NCBI GenBank assembly: GCA_039105265.1
Contig: JAPFFF010000059.1
Coordinates: 310,001 to 374,000, forward strand
Origin: Tritrichomonas musculus
Lineage: Eukaryota; Parabasalia; Tritrichomonadida; Tritrichomonadidae
Length of the DNA: 64,000 bases
Direction of reading: 5' to 3'
The notes beneath the pieces are model-generated. The model did no database searches, was not told the origin of the DNA, and saw only the letters and a list, made by a program, of their open reading frames with translations. A program made the translations under genes and the position numbers. Shown here one piece after another: positions 38,001 through 45,836 of the stretch (positions within the stretch are counted from its first letter, which is position 1; the number at the start of each line of letters is the position of its first letter).

Positions 38001-38267
38001 ATTAGAATCGTTTTTATATTGATTTTCGTTGCTTGAACTTGATTCTTTATTTTTCGTTTTTTTAATCTTGCTCGGTTGTTGACTTTTGAATTTTTCTCCA
38101 TTTTTTTTATTCTTTTGGATGACAGCTTCAGCATCTTCGCTGTCATTAAAATTGGAATCAGATAATTTTTTTTCAGGTTGTTGTTCACTATGAAGAGATT
38201 TATGGCTAATATTATCATCTTCGATCTCCGAATTATTTTCGGCTAAATCATTTTCCTGATCACTCAT
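35079..38267 (-). CDS. charged low-complexity protein with C-terminal PARG-like (DUF2263) domain
   Basis: This 1062-residue protein starts at the ATG at 38267, next to an initiator-like TCATAAATAA. Residues 1-735 are low complexity (Lys, Ser, Asn, Glu, Asp) with basic KKINKKSK patches and a 33-residue tandem repeat (about 36990-37260). Residues about 755-1060 match the microbial-type PARG family (TIGR02452/DUF2263): GRKIIAKQTLDIIRYG; CILNFASPKKPDSGFLGGFL; DSMVYSSRVPVFRSSY; VSFVSAAAPVLP; MVAIENNNNALVIGIYGNQLF; FIKVVFALF. The usual GGG...QEE signature reads DSG...QEN, so the second (catalytic) Glu is Asn and hydrolase activity may be lost while ADP-ribose binding is kept. The basic Ser-rich half suggests a nuclear or chromatin location. 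It is divergent from the F5/8 gene at 38623. The low-complexity fusion is unusual for this family. Confidence 0.83.
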   Translation of the reverse strand: MSDQENDLAENNSEIEDDNISHKSLHSEQQPEKKLSDSNFNDSEDAEAVIQKNKKNGEKFKSQQPSKIKKTKNKESSSSNENQYKNDSNSYNTKTNKNKRHCKQYSDDPEIEKNNIYSSENYDEQNDSNSIENDQKNKPEANKSKKGKKNNKKSKSKNDKNKITADDNYSNDDENGKEDPIKNKLNSSTYSDRSDNCQSENSNKTSDDDDSNSKNKKNNDAQKKSSKKEDGNEEEENSNENKPSSKSKKSKLVKNELDDEDGNENEEEEISDGNKRNSKGKKINKKSNLDENKREYEDENEEEEENSNKYKRKSKNKKINKKSKLIKNKHDDDEYEENSEDNERNSKSKKINKKSKQIKSNGEYEIEEEENSDDNERNSKSKKINKKSKQIKSNGEYEIEEEENSDDNERNSKSKKINKKSKQIKNKGEDEEEEENPSKYKRNTKNKKINKKKKLAKNRRDDEENESSSDSEKETKKASNKPKSKASKNKRNEDDSSNKNEKNSKSKLQRRKSKSNPTKNKHKDEDDENSSDSENYNKSKHKKTAAKKHVNKNKRMNEEEEDNDDPSDDYSSKHKKPKSKSARKYSSKESSSDPRRKPSKSNPSKNKHRAEDDENSNDNDTFNKSKHMKTAAKKHVNKNKRMYEEEEDYNDDENEENYSSDDYSNRHKRSKSRSIQSYSSDDSGSGPRRKLRKSNQSKQHSNLPSSNSHLDHSESDDIQKKPQKCDSDLKFDSRTQEGRKIIAKQTLDIIRYGRSMGKYTIRDKNGKIEKVDISMQISNSYKHSHTYNQNYMPKLPNNNNNNNNQMAYQYYGYSNVNQQSNELNILLQQSRMYNSPLCKFEVVSDSSLGAAKNLVQNSHFKTCILNFASPKKPDSGFLGGFLSQENAFLRQTSLYSTIKNSPMYRDNSSLSNNMYSDSMVYSSRVPVFRSSYYERLFSKHEVYEVSFVSAAAPVLPACNTNNMNNKRMLVYNPNMKNAQNILMNRVRKMIMVAIENNNNALVIGIYGNQLFDNSQTSVLTSVFSQVLKNDGLGKYFIKVVFALFVKDSHSNEMFKQFSASFS

Positions 38268-38277
38268 TTATTTATGA
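38268..38277 (-). promoter_or_regulatory. initiator-like element of the PARG-like gene
   Basis: On the minus strand TCATAAATAA directly precedes the ATG at 38267, as expected for a trichomonad initiator. Confidence 0.5.
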
Positions 38278-38622
38278 ACTTTCGAATAAAAAAAAAAATT
38301 GAATATTGAAAGAACTCTTTCAAATCATATTTTATCATTATCTTTTAATAAAATAAATAATTTGAAATATTTTTTAATAAAACGTAATAAAAATGAATAA
38401 ACAATTAAAATTGGACAAATTGATCACAAAAAATAAATACAAAGGAGTTTGGCAACAAAATTAAATTTTGGTTAGAGAATGAGATAAAAAAGATGAGTAA
38501 GAAAACAATTGAAAAGGTTCGTTTAGTTGGTTTGCTCTTAGTGTTGCTGCAGAATATGTTTTAAAATAGCCGATTTTAACATAAACTTTTTCAACTAAAA
38601 ATTTTTCAAAATTTTCCAAAAG
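38278..38622. other. divergent intergenic promoter region
   Basis: 345 bp separate two divergent genes (35079-38267 minus, 38623-40008 plus), so both promoters must lie here. AT-rich; no repeats seen. Confidence 0.5.
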
Positions 38623-40008
38623 ATGGAAGATATCATTGAATATGAAACACCTATCAACTGCTTGAGAAGGCTCTTGCAACAAGATAATAGCGATGAATTT
38701 GATCTTATCATTAAATTTGCTTTTAACCAATCAAAAGAATTTAATATACAAACAACTATAAATAAGGCCAGAATTATTTCAAACAAAATAAATAATATAT
38801 ATCAAGTTGATCCAACTATTACCAAATATGAGCTCACAATCCCAAAAATATATTTCAATCTATTTAAAGAATCCATAGAATCACAATTGAATTCATTAGC
38901 AGACATCATTAATTTAAAAATCAAATCAATCACAGAAAAAATCAGCATTTCAAAAGAAAAATCTCAAAAAATAAATTTAGTTAATATTTTACTTGGAGAA
39001 CCCATAGAAAGTGGCTTCCTCATTAAAATTAGCAGCATAACCGAAGCTATTTCTTATTTATCTTCTGAATTTCACGATATTTCAATAGAATACTTGTCAT
39101 CCCATATCTCACAATCAATTGATGAAGGTCAATTATTTAACCTCAACGATCAAATTATTTTTGAAATCATTGATTCATATTTTCATGGAATTCGGATAGA
39201 GCAACAAGAGAACAAGAACAATTCTTCATCAACAAAAGAAACAAAAGAAATCTTTGGAAAACTTTCAAAGTCAGCTGATCCTGAATTTGTCATTCACTTC
39301 TTGCTTCAAATTGAAAGCTGCAAGTACACGAAAGAAATGTGTGACTACATAAGCGAGCATATTTCTGATAATATTGCATCGAACGAACTCAGCCAAATTG
39401 TCAAGCAGTTTCTCCATCAACTCCCACAAGAGAAGCATGCAAACGAAGATGCTGTTAGTGTTGAATTTCAAGGAGACGAATTGAATGGAATCATTTCACA
39501 TTTAAAGGCGAAATATGGTGAAAATATTTGTGAGAAAGGTGAAATTAAAATATCAGACATTGGAACTCACCATCATCTTGGTGGATCACTTTTAAATCTC
39601 ATCAAATATGACGAAGATCACATCAACGATCATTATAGTAACAATGACGGCGGTTATAATCCGTTACCAAATGAAAATGAAGGATGGATTGAATTCGACT
39701 TTGTAAAAAGAAAAATCAATTTGACTTCATACACACTCAGAACAAGTGGACATGGAAGAGGAACTTATCATGCCAAATCATGGAGAATTGTTGGCTCTAA
39801 CGATAGGAATTCATGGGAGCTTCTCGACCAGCAAGCCAACAATTCATCTCTATATGGAAAATATTTACAGCATAGATTTGAATGTGAAAATAATCATAAA
39901 TACTATCGATATATTCGATATGTACAGGATGATTCATGGCTTTCAAATCGCGAGCATAATGTGTTCTTGACTTGTGTTGAATTCTTTGGCTCATTGCTAA
40001 CTGAATGA
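38623..40008 (+). CDS. F5/8-type C domain protein
   Basis: This 461-residue protein starts at the ATG at 38623. Residues 1-300 form a helical, Leu/Ile/Ser-rich region of the kind preceding F5/8 domains in trichomonad proteins (FVIHFLLQIESCKYTKEMCD, then ISEHISDNIASNELSQIV). Residues about 310-460 form an F5/8-type C (discoidin-like) galactose-binding domain: GWIEFDFVKRKINLTSYTL, YHAKSWRIVGSNDRNSWELL, FECENNHKYYRYIRYVQDD and ending FLTCVEFFGSLL. There is no signal peptide or membrane helix, so it is probably cytosolic. Ligand unknown. The C-terminal domain is related to 5227-6087 but more canonical. Confidence 0.82.
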   Translation: MEDIIEYETPINCLRRLLQQDNSDEFDLIIKFAFNQSKEFNIQTTINKARIISNKINNIYQVDPTITKYELTIPKIYFNLFKESIESQLNSLADIINLKIKSITEKISISKEKSQKINLVNILLGEPIESGFLIKISSITEAISYLSSEFHDISIEYLSSHISQSIDEGQLFNLNDQIIFEIIDSYFHGIRIEQQENKNNSSSTKETKEIFGKLSKSADPEFVIHFLLQIESCKYTKEMCDYISEHISDNIASNELSQIVKQFLHQLPQEKHANEDAVSVEFQGDELNGIISHLKAKYGENICEKGEIKISDIGTHHHLGGSLLNLIKYDEDHINDHYSNNDGGYNPLPNENEGWIEFDFVKRKINLTSYTLRTSGHGRGTYHAKSWRIVGSNDRNSWELLDQQANNSSLYGKYLQHRFECENNHKYYRYIRYVQDDSWLSNREHNVFLTCVEFFGSLLTE

Positions 40009-40464
40009 AGTAGAAACTCTTTTTTAAAAGAGACATTTTTTTATATAATGACTATTTAATTTCACAAACTTTTTATATATTTATGAAATAGAATAATCGA
40101 ATATATTGTTATATTTATTCACTACTTTTTTTTTTTTAGTATGTGGCAAAATAAATACAATAAATTCAAAAAAACTCTAATAACTGTTTTGCCATGTCAT
40201 CCACATTTACCGGTTAGTTTGAATCGGAAAGTCACTACAAACCTTTGTTTGGCCCCTTGCCAATTTCCTATCCTTATATAATATGCAATAAATAATAATA
40301 TTTTTTATTAAAAAAATAGAAATTTTTTCATTCAGAATATCTTTCATTATCAGCAACAAATAGAAAGGAAGTAAGTTAAAGTATTAATTATGTTATATAT
40401 TGTTGAAAATGACTTAACAATCAAAATATAAAAATAGAAATTATTTTTATGATATATATAAAAG
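40009..40464. other. intergenic, no gene
   Basis: 456 bp. A slightly GC-richer patch lies at about 40190-40275 but has no recognisable RNA or protein. Confidence 0.5.
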
Positions 40465-41802
40465 TTAAACGATCAATTTGCTGCTTGAATATAATCTTGA
40501 TACTTTTGTTTTTGGTGGAAAAGCATCTTTTCCAATTGAAGTTACTGAAGAAGGAATTACAATTTGCTTTAATGATGAACATTTATAAAAAGCAAAATTC
40601 CCAATTGAAGTTACTGAAGAAGGAATTACAATTTGCTTTAATGATGAACATTTATAAAAAGCAAAATTCCCAATTGAAGTTATAGAAGAAGGAATTGAGA
40701 TCTGACTCAATGATGAACATTCACTGAATACATAATTTCCAATTGAAGTCACTGATGAAGGAATTGAGATTTGACTCAATGATGAACATTCACTGAATAC
40801 ATAATTTCCAATTGAAGTCACTGATGAAGGAATTGCAATTTGCTTTAATGATGAGCATTTATAAAAAGCATAATTTCCAATTGAAGTCACTGATGAAGGA
40901 ATTGAGATTTGACTCAATGATGAACATTCACTGAATGCATAATTTCCAATTGAAGTCACTGATGAAGGAATTGCAATTTGCTTTAATGATGAACATTTAT
41001 AAAAAGCAAAATTCCCAATTGAAGTTATAGAAGAAGGAATTGAGATTTGACTCAATGATGAAAATTCACTCAATACATAATCTCCAATTGAAGTCACTGA
41101 TAAAAAAATTGTTACCTGAGTTATTGATGAGCATCCTGAAAAAACACTATTTCCAATTGAAGTGACAGAAGAAGGGATTGCTATTTGTTTCAATGATGAA
41201 CAATTGCTGAAAGCAGAATCACCAATTGAAGTAACAGAAGAAGGGATTGTGATTTGTGTTAATAATGAACAATTGCTGAAAGCATAATCACCAATTGAAG
41301 TAACAGAAGAAGGGATTGTGATTTGTGTTAATGATGAACATTTAGCAAAAGCACAAATTCCAATAGAGGTTACTGAAGAAGGAATAGATATTTGCATCAA
41401 CGAATAGCATTCACTGAAAGTATAAATCCCAAATGAAGTTATTGAAGAAGGAATTGTGATTTCTCTTAATGATGAACATCCACTGAATGCAGAATTTCCA
41501 ATTTTAGTTACAGAAGAGGGAACATATATTTGAACCAGAGATGAACATCGCTTGAAAGCACTTCTTCCAATTGAAGTTACAGAAGAAGGAATTGCGATTT
41601 CACTTAATGATGAACATCCAAAGAATGCAGAATTTCCAATAGAAGTTACAGAAAAAGGAATTGTAATTTGGGTTAAAAATGAACATCCATTGAAAGTATT
41701 ATCACCAATTTTGATATCTTTCTGTGATAACAATAATTTAATAATTTCTTGTCTATTTCCATTTGCAGCTAAACGGATTGCGGTTGTATAAAATATATTC
41801 AT
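40465..41802 (-). CDS. BspA-like LRR_5 protein with ankyrin-like N terminus, paralogue 2
   Basis: This 445-residue protein starts at the ATG at 41802. Residues 1-30 are ankyrin-like (YTTAIRLAANGNRQEIIKLLLS). About 17 LRR_5 repeats of 23 residues follow (SSLKQIAIPSSVTSIGNYAF, YKC). Repeats between 40540 and 41020 are almost identical in DNA, including a 66-69-bp alternation, which shows very recent tandem expansion. There is no signal peptide or membrane anchor. It lies 253 bp downstream of the DUF3447 ORF 42056-43210 on the same strand, the same arrangement as 11622-14530. A short basic Ser-rich C terminus (PPKTKVSRLYSSSKLIV) ends the protein. Confidence 0.83.
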   Translation of the reverse strand: MNIFYTTAIRLAANGNRQEIIKLLLSQKDIKIGDNTFNGCSFLTQITIPFSVTSIGNSAFFGCSSLSEIAIPSSVTSIGRSAFKRCSSLVQIYVPSSVTKIGNSAFSGCSSLREITIPSSITSFGIYTFSECYSLMQISIPSSVTSIGICAFAKCSSLTQITIPSSVTSIGDYAFSNCSLLTQITIPSSVTSIGDSAFSNCSSLKQIAIPSSVTSIGNSVFSGCSSITQVTIFLSVTSIGDYVLSEFSSLSQISIPSSITSIGNFAFYKCSSLKQIAIPSSVTSIGNYAFSECSSLSQISIPSSVTSIGNYAFYKCSSLKQIAIPSSVTSIGNYVFSECSSLSQISIPSSVTSIGNYVFSECSSLSQISIPSSITSIGNFAFYKCSSLKQIVIPSSVTSIGNFAFYKCSSLKQIVIPSSVTSIGKDAFPPKTKVSRLYSSSKLIV

Positions 41803-42055
41803 TTAATTTCATAAAATTTTATTTTTGAGATTTTATAAATATAAAATTTTATGGAATTCCATAAATTATTTTTTTTGTTTTGATATTCCATAAAATATTT
41901 GGTTTATATAACTTCAAAAGATATTTTATTTTTAATTTGATGGAAAAAGCAATCTTGTAAATCTCATGAAATATCGAGTTCAGAATTGAATAATTAATTT
42001 GTGATAAACTAAATGTTTATATTATTGGATGAATGTGATTTAAAATATTGATGTT

Positions 42056-43210
42056 TTAAATAATAGTTTCATTTATATCAATATTCATATTTTCCAAATA
42101 AAGGTTGACAAGAGTGTAATAATCGAATTCACACAAATAGTAAAACAAATATTTATGCTTTAAATTTCCTGGGAAAAAATAGTAGTTATGATATTTAACA
42201 CTATATCGGTATAGATTTCCATAGAATATATTTTTTCTAATTCGTTGTAGATCTTCTTCTTTAATTAAATAATTAATGATATAGTTCGAAACATCTTTTT
42301 GATGGCATTTAATAGATTCTTTAAGAACTATGTCATAACTATCTTCTGGTGGTGAAATATGATTATCTTCAAGATATTGAATCAATTCTGCATTTTCACT
42401 ATGAATTGCATAGAGCCACATGCTTGACATCAGTTCAACTCCATTGTTGTGCATGTATTTGATAATTTCATTTGATCCATAAAAAGCAGCATACTCAATA
42501 ACTTTGGTTTCATTTTTATTCAGAAAAAATCGATTTGTCTCAAAAATTGATTGTGGAATACAACTTGTAAATTGTAAGTTCGTTTTATTTGCCTGAACAA
42601 TAAATTCTTTTGTTTGTTGTAATCGAATAAGTTCACATAAATGATTTTCATTTTCACCTTCTTTTCGTTTTTCATAGAAATCTTCTTGTTTTGCTTTTTT
42701 TATTTCTTTAATAAATTCTTCATTTTTTAAACACCGATTTTTTTTACAATATTTATCAATGAATTCTTTGGTGACAAATGATTTGATTTCTGGGGCAAAG
42801 TATTCTACATATTTATTTTGAACAAAGCAATCATTTATTATTTGAGCTACAAAATATTCGTTAACTGTCATGATTTTTTCCTCAATAAGAAATAGAAGAA
42901 GTCTCTTGTTTTTCTGAAAAAGACTGAAGATTTCTGTGTTTGTGAAATATTGAATAATTTTATTTTTTAAATGTTGAAGAATTCGTTCAATTTTACTAAA
43001 GAAATTTTTATTACGATGATGATGATTACCAACGGCAATTATTAAACATAGTAATTCTCTTAATTCATGAATATCTTCTAAGATTTGCTGATCTTCAAGA
43101 ACTTGAATAAAAATTTCATAATTCTCTTCAGCATCCGATTCTTCTTCAATATATTCAAGAAGCACCCGCTGAACATTTTTCTTTTTATTAAGATATTCTT
43201 CAATGCTCAT
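42056..43210 (-). CDS. DUF3447 ankyrin-family protein, paralogue 2
   Basis: This 384-residue protein starts at the ATG at 43210. It has the same layout as 13325-14530. A DUF3447 region comes first (NHHHRNKNFFSKIERIL, LFQKNKRLLLFLIEEKIM, YFAPEIKSFV, ENENHLCELIRLQQTKEF). Ankyrin-like helices follow (VIEYAAFYGSNEIIKYMHNN, LWLYAIH-like MWLYAIHSENAELIQYLE, ESIKCHQKDVSNYI). It ends IDINETII followed by TAA, at the same alignment position as its paralogue. The two DUF3447 proteins are clearly diverged, so the pair duplication is old. Function unknown. Confidence 0.82.
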   Translation of the reverse strand: MSIEEYLNKKKNVQRVLLEYIEEESDAEENYEIFIQVLEDQQILEDIHELRELLCLIIAVGNHHHRNKNFFSKIERILQHLKNKIIQYFTNTEIFSLFQKNKRLLLFLIEEKIMTVNEYFVAQIINDCFVQNKYVEYFAPEIKSFVTKEFIDKYCKKNRCLKNEEFIKEIKKAKQEDFYEKRKEGENENHLCELIRLQQTKEFIVQANKTNLQFTSCIPQSIFETNRFFLNKNETKVIEYAAFYGSNEIIKYMHNNGVELMSSMWLYAIHSENAELIQYLEDNHISPPEDSYDIVLKESIKCHQKDVSNYIINYLIKEEDLQRIRKNIFYGNLYRYSVKYHNYYFFPGNLKHKYLFYYLCEFDYYTLVNLYLENMNIDINETII

Positions 43211-43439
43211 GCTAATAATAAGTTTCTAGATTTTTTAAATTTGGGTCAAAAAATTTCTCAAAATAGTGAAAAAAAATAATTTTGTAAATACATATTTATC
43301 TCATAAGAATAACAATTTTTTCATAATAAAAAAACAAATATATTTTAATATTAAAAAGTTGTATTTTTTTTTATAATAATGTCATTAAATTTATTAAATT
43401 ATTTGTAATAAAAAAAAAATCAGTTCCTAAAGAATTATT

Positions 43440-43575
43440 ATAATAATAGCTTTTTTGTTCTCGATCTTCAGTAATAAACCAATTTGAGATTGGTGTGAAT
43501 CTTGGATGTTTGTTTCATAATTATTAATAAATATATTTAAGATTTCAAAATCAACATTTGATTAAACCCTTCAAT
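43440..43575 (-). pseudogene. aldo/keto reductase 3'-end relic
   Basis: On the minus strand this stretch resembles the last part of the intact aldo/keto reductase at 53747-54691. NVDFEI appears near 43550, then (after an extra A/T-rich stretch) ETN near 43518, then NWFITEDRE at about 43455-43485. The intact gene has LDFEINETNMN and DWFITEDRE in the same order. The DNA words GATCTTCAGTAATAAACCAA and TTTGTTTCAT are shared. Only this 3' scrap remains. Confidence 0.65.
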
Positions 43576-43631
43576 ATAAATTGTGTATCTATCGAATGCC
43601 TTTGAATAATTGAATACAATATCATATTTAT

Positions 43632-45809
43632 TTACTGTTTTTTGAGCATTGCTAGGTTTTTTGATGCCCTTGAATTTCCAAGTGCTGATGATTTTTGATA
43701 AAATTCAATCGCTTGTGAAATATCTTGTTCAACACCTATTCCTTTTTCGTAACAGTATCCTAAATTGCACATCGCTACTGAATTTCCCAGTTCTGATGCT
43801 TTTTTATAGTATTCAACTGCTTTTGATAAATCCCGTGCAACACCATGGCCATTTTCGTAGCATATTCCCAAATTGCTACTTGCAGCAGAATTTCCGAGTT
43901 CTGATGACTTTGTATAATATTCAACAGCTTTTGAATAATCTTGTTCAACACCTATGCCATTATAATAACAATCACCTAAGTCATAGATTGCTGTTGAATT
44001 TCCGAGTTCTGATGACTTTGTATAATATTCAACAGCTTTTGAATAATCTTGTTCAACGCCTTGTCCACTTTGATAACAATAGCCTAAATCACACATTGCT
44101 GATGAATTTCCTAGTTCTGATGACTTTGTATAATATTCAACAGCTTTTGAATAATCTTGTTCAACACCTATGCCATTATAATAACAATAACCTAAGTCAT
44201 AGATTGCTGTTGAATTTCCGAGTTCTGATGACTTTTTATAATATTCAACAGCTTTTGAATAATCTTGTTCAACGCCTTGTCCACTTTGATAACAATGGCC
44301 TAAATTACGCATTGCGGATGAATTTCTGAGTTCTGATGACTTTGTATAATATTCAAGAGCTTTTGAATAATCTTGTTCAACGCCTAGGCCTTTTTGAAAC
44401 ATATATCCTGCAGAATTTAATCCATGGGAATTTCCTTGTTCAAATGATTTCTCAAAATATTGAACAGCTTTCATAAAATCTATTTCAACTCCTTTTCCTT
44501 TCCAATAAAATCTGCCTAAAATAAAAGATGAAAGACAGATTCCTTGATCAGACAATTTCTTTAAAATGGGAATGGCTATATTAAAATTAGGTTTGTCATT
44601 GTCCAGCAAATGATTAACGGCTTTTGAAAATAATTCATTTGAGTTCATTATATTGTCATACTTTGCTTGAATCTGTTTACGTTCCTGCTTTTCTTTTGCG
44701 ATTTGATTTTGGAGTTGAATTTTTTCTTCATTCAATTGCATAGACGAAGATTGTAGATTCTTGTTTTCTTTCTCAATATTGCTGTTGATTGATTTCATTT
44801 TAATGTTTTCACTTTTCATGTCACACAAACTTGATTCAAGCTGTCTGACTTTTTGCTCCAATTCATCAATTTTGCCTTTCAGTTGATTATTTTCATCCTT
44901 TGCTTGATTCAATTTCTCATTAAGACTGCCATTTTCTTTCTCGATTTGTATTTGTCTTGTTTTGAGGGAAATTTCATTTGACTCAAATTTTTTATTGGAT
45001 GTTTTTAACTCCTTTATGTAATCAAAATTACAAGACAAGTATTGGTAGTATTTTCTATTTTCATTCAAATTGAATAGATTGTCTTCAATTTCATTGAATT
45101 TTTCATCAGAAAGTTTTCCAAGTTTGATGAATTTCAGTAAAACAAAGCGCTCATCAAGTGAATTATTAATAAAATCAAACAACAAATCATTTGATATCTT
45201 TTCTTCATCACTGTTCTCAATTATTTGATAGATGATTGCGATCGGTATATTCTGAAAAAGTTCGTTTTGTAAACATTCATTGATTTTAGCACTAAGTGAG
45301 CTTTTAATTTGATCAGTGAAAAAATAATCAACGTTATCGGTATTATTTTGAAGATCGATTTCATCCACAAAAAGTCTGATAATGAAATCTGCATCTCTAA
45401 TATGTGATTCGTAATAATTTTTTAATTGATGAGTGAGCTTTTTCACTTTTAGAAAACATGAAAGTTTTATAAAGTCTCTGTATTTGTCATTTGAAATGGT
45501 TATTTCTTCTTCTTGAAAAAGTTGAAAGAAATATTTTAGGTTTTTAATATCGATTCGATTTTGTTGCTGAAATTGTAATAACCTTTCTGATAAATGTTGT
45601 CTGGCATCTGATATTATATATTCATCACGAATTAATTGTGAATATCTAACTAATTGCCAATAATTAACTTGGATGGTATTCATGCCTAGTTTTATTGTAA
45701 CAATACCTTGATCATCCTCATTTTCGTCATATTCATCGAAAAGATTTTTTACGAGAGACAATCTATCGTTTTGCATGCAGCTTTTATGTATTATACAAAT
45801 TTTTGCCAT
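43632..45809 (-). CDS. BTB-like / coiled-coil / Sel1-repeat protein
   Basis: This 725-residue protein starts at the ATG at 45809; Met12 is an alternative. Residues about 35-150 are the BTB-like domain shared with 4321-5181 (VTIKLGMNTIQVNYWQLVRY, LIRDEY, DFIKLSCFLKV, HIRDADFIIRLF). About 150-270 is BACK-like, and about 285-395 a long coiled coil (NGSLNEKLNQAKDENNQLKG). About 405-720 holds eight or nine Sel1 repeats (GVEQDYSKAVEYYTKSSELG, NSSAMCDLGYCYQSGQ). The Sel1 repeats are highly uniform, with near-identical 108-bp units in DNA. A conserved motif (45818-45836) lies just upstream. It is probably a scaffold or substrate-adaptor protein. No membrane segment. Confidence 0.86.
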   Translation of the reverse strand: MAKICIIHKSCMQNDRLSLVKNLFDEYDENEDDQGIVTIKLGMNTIQVNYWQLVRYSQLIRDEYIISDARQHLSERLLQFQQQNRIDIKNLKYFFQLFQEEEITISNDKYRDFIKLSCFLKVKKLTHQLKNYYESHIRDADFIIRLFVDEIDLQNNTDNVDYFFTDQIKSSLSAKINECLQNELFQNIPIAIIYQIIENSDEEKISNDLLFDFINNSLDERFVLLKFIKLGKLSDEKFNEIEDNLFNLNENRKYYQYLSCNFDYIKELKTSNKKFESNEISLKTRQIQIEKENGSLNEKLNQAKDENNQLKGKIDELEQKVRQLESSLCDMKSENIKMKSINSNIEKENKNLQSSSMQLNEEKIQLQNQIAKEKQERKQIQAKYDNIMNSNELFSKAVNHLLDNDKPNFNIAIPILKKLSDQGICLSSFILGRFYWKGKGVEIDFMKAVQYFEKSFEQGNSHGLNSAGYMFQKGLGVEQDYSKALEYYTKSSELRNSSAMRNLGHCYQSGQGVEQDYSKAVEYYKKSSELGNSTAIYDLGYCYYNGIGVEQDYSKAVEYYTKSSELGNSSAMCDLGYCYQSGQGVEQDYSKAVEYYTKSSELGNSTAIYDLGDCYYNGIGVEQDYSKAVEYYTKSSELGNSAASSNLGICYENGHGVARDLSKAVEYYKKASELGNSVAMCNLGYCYEKGIGVEQDISQAIEFYQKSSALGNSRASKNLAMLKKQ

Positions 45810-45817
45810 ATTGATAA

Positions 45818-45836
45818 TTTTTCATATCACATTTCA
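45818..45836 (-). promoter_or_regulatory. shared upstream motif, copy 1
   Basis: On the plus strand this reads TTTTTCATATCACATTTCA. It is 8 bp upstream of the minus-strand ATG at 45809. The same motif recurs at 58127-58145 and, with one or two changes, at 58976-58994, upstream of the UBE2Q-like gene. Candidate promoter element. Confidence 0.4.

Noticed and set aside
43649-44329. 226-codon plus-strand ORF opposite the Sel1 repeats
   Set aside because: Complement of near-identical Sel1 units; no independent support.
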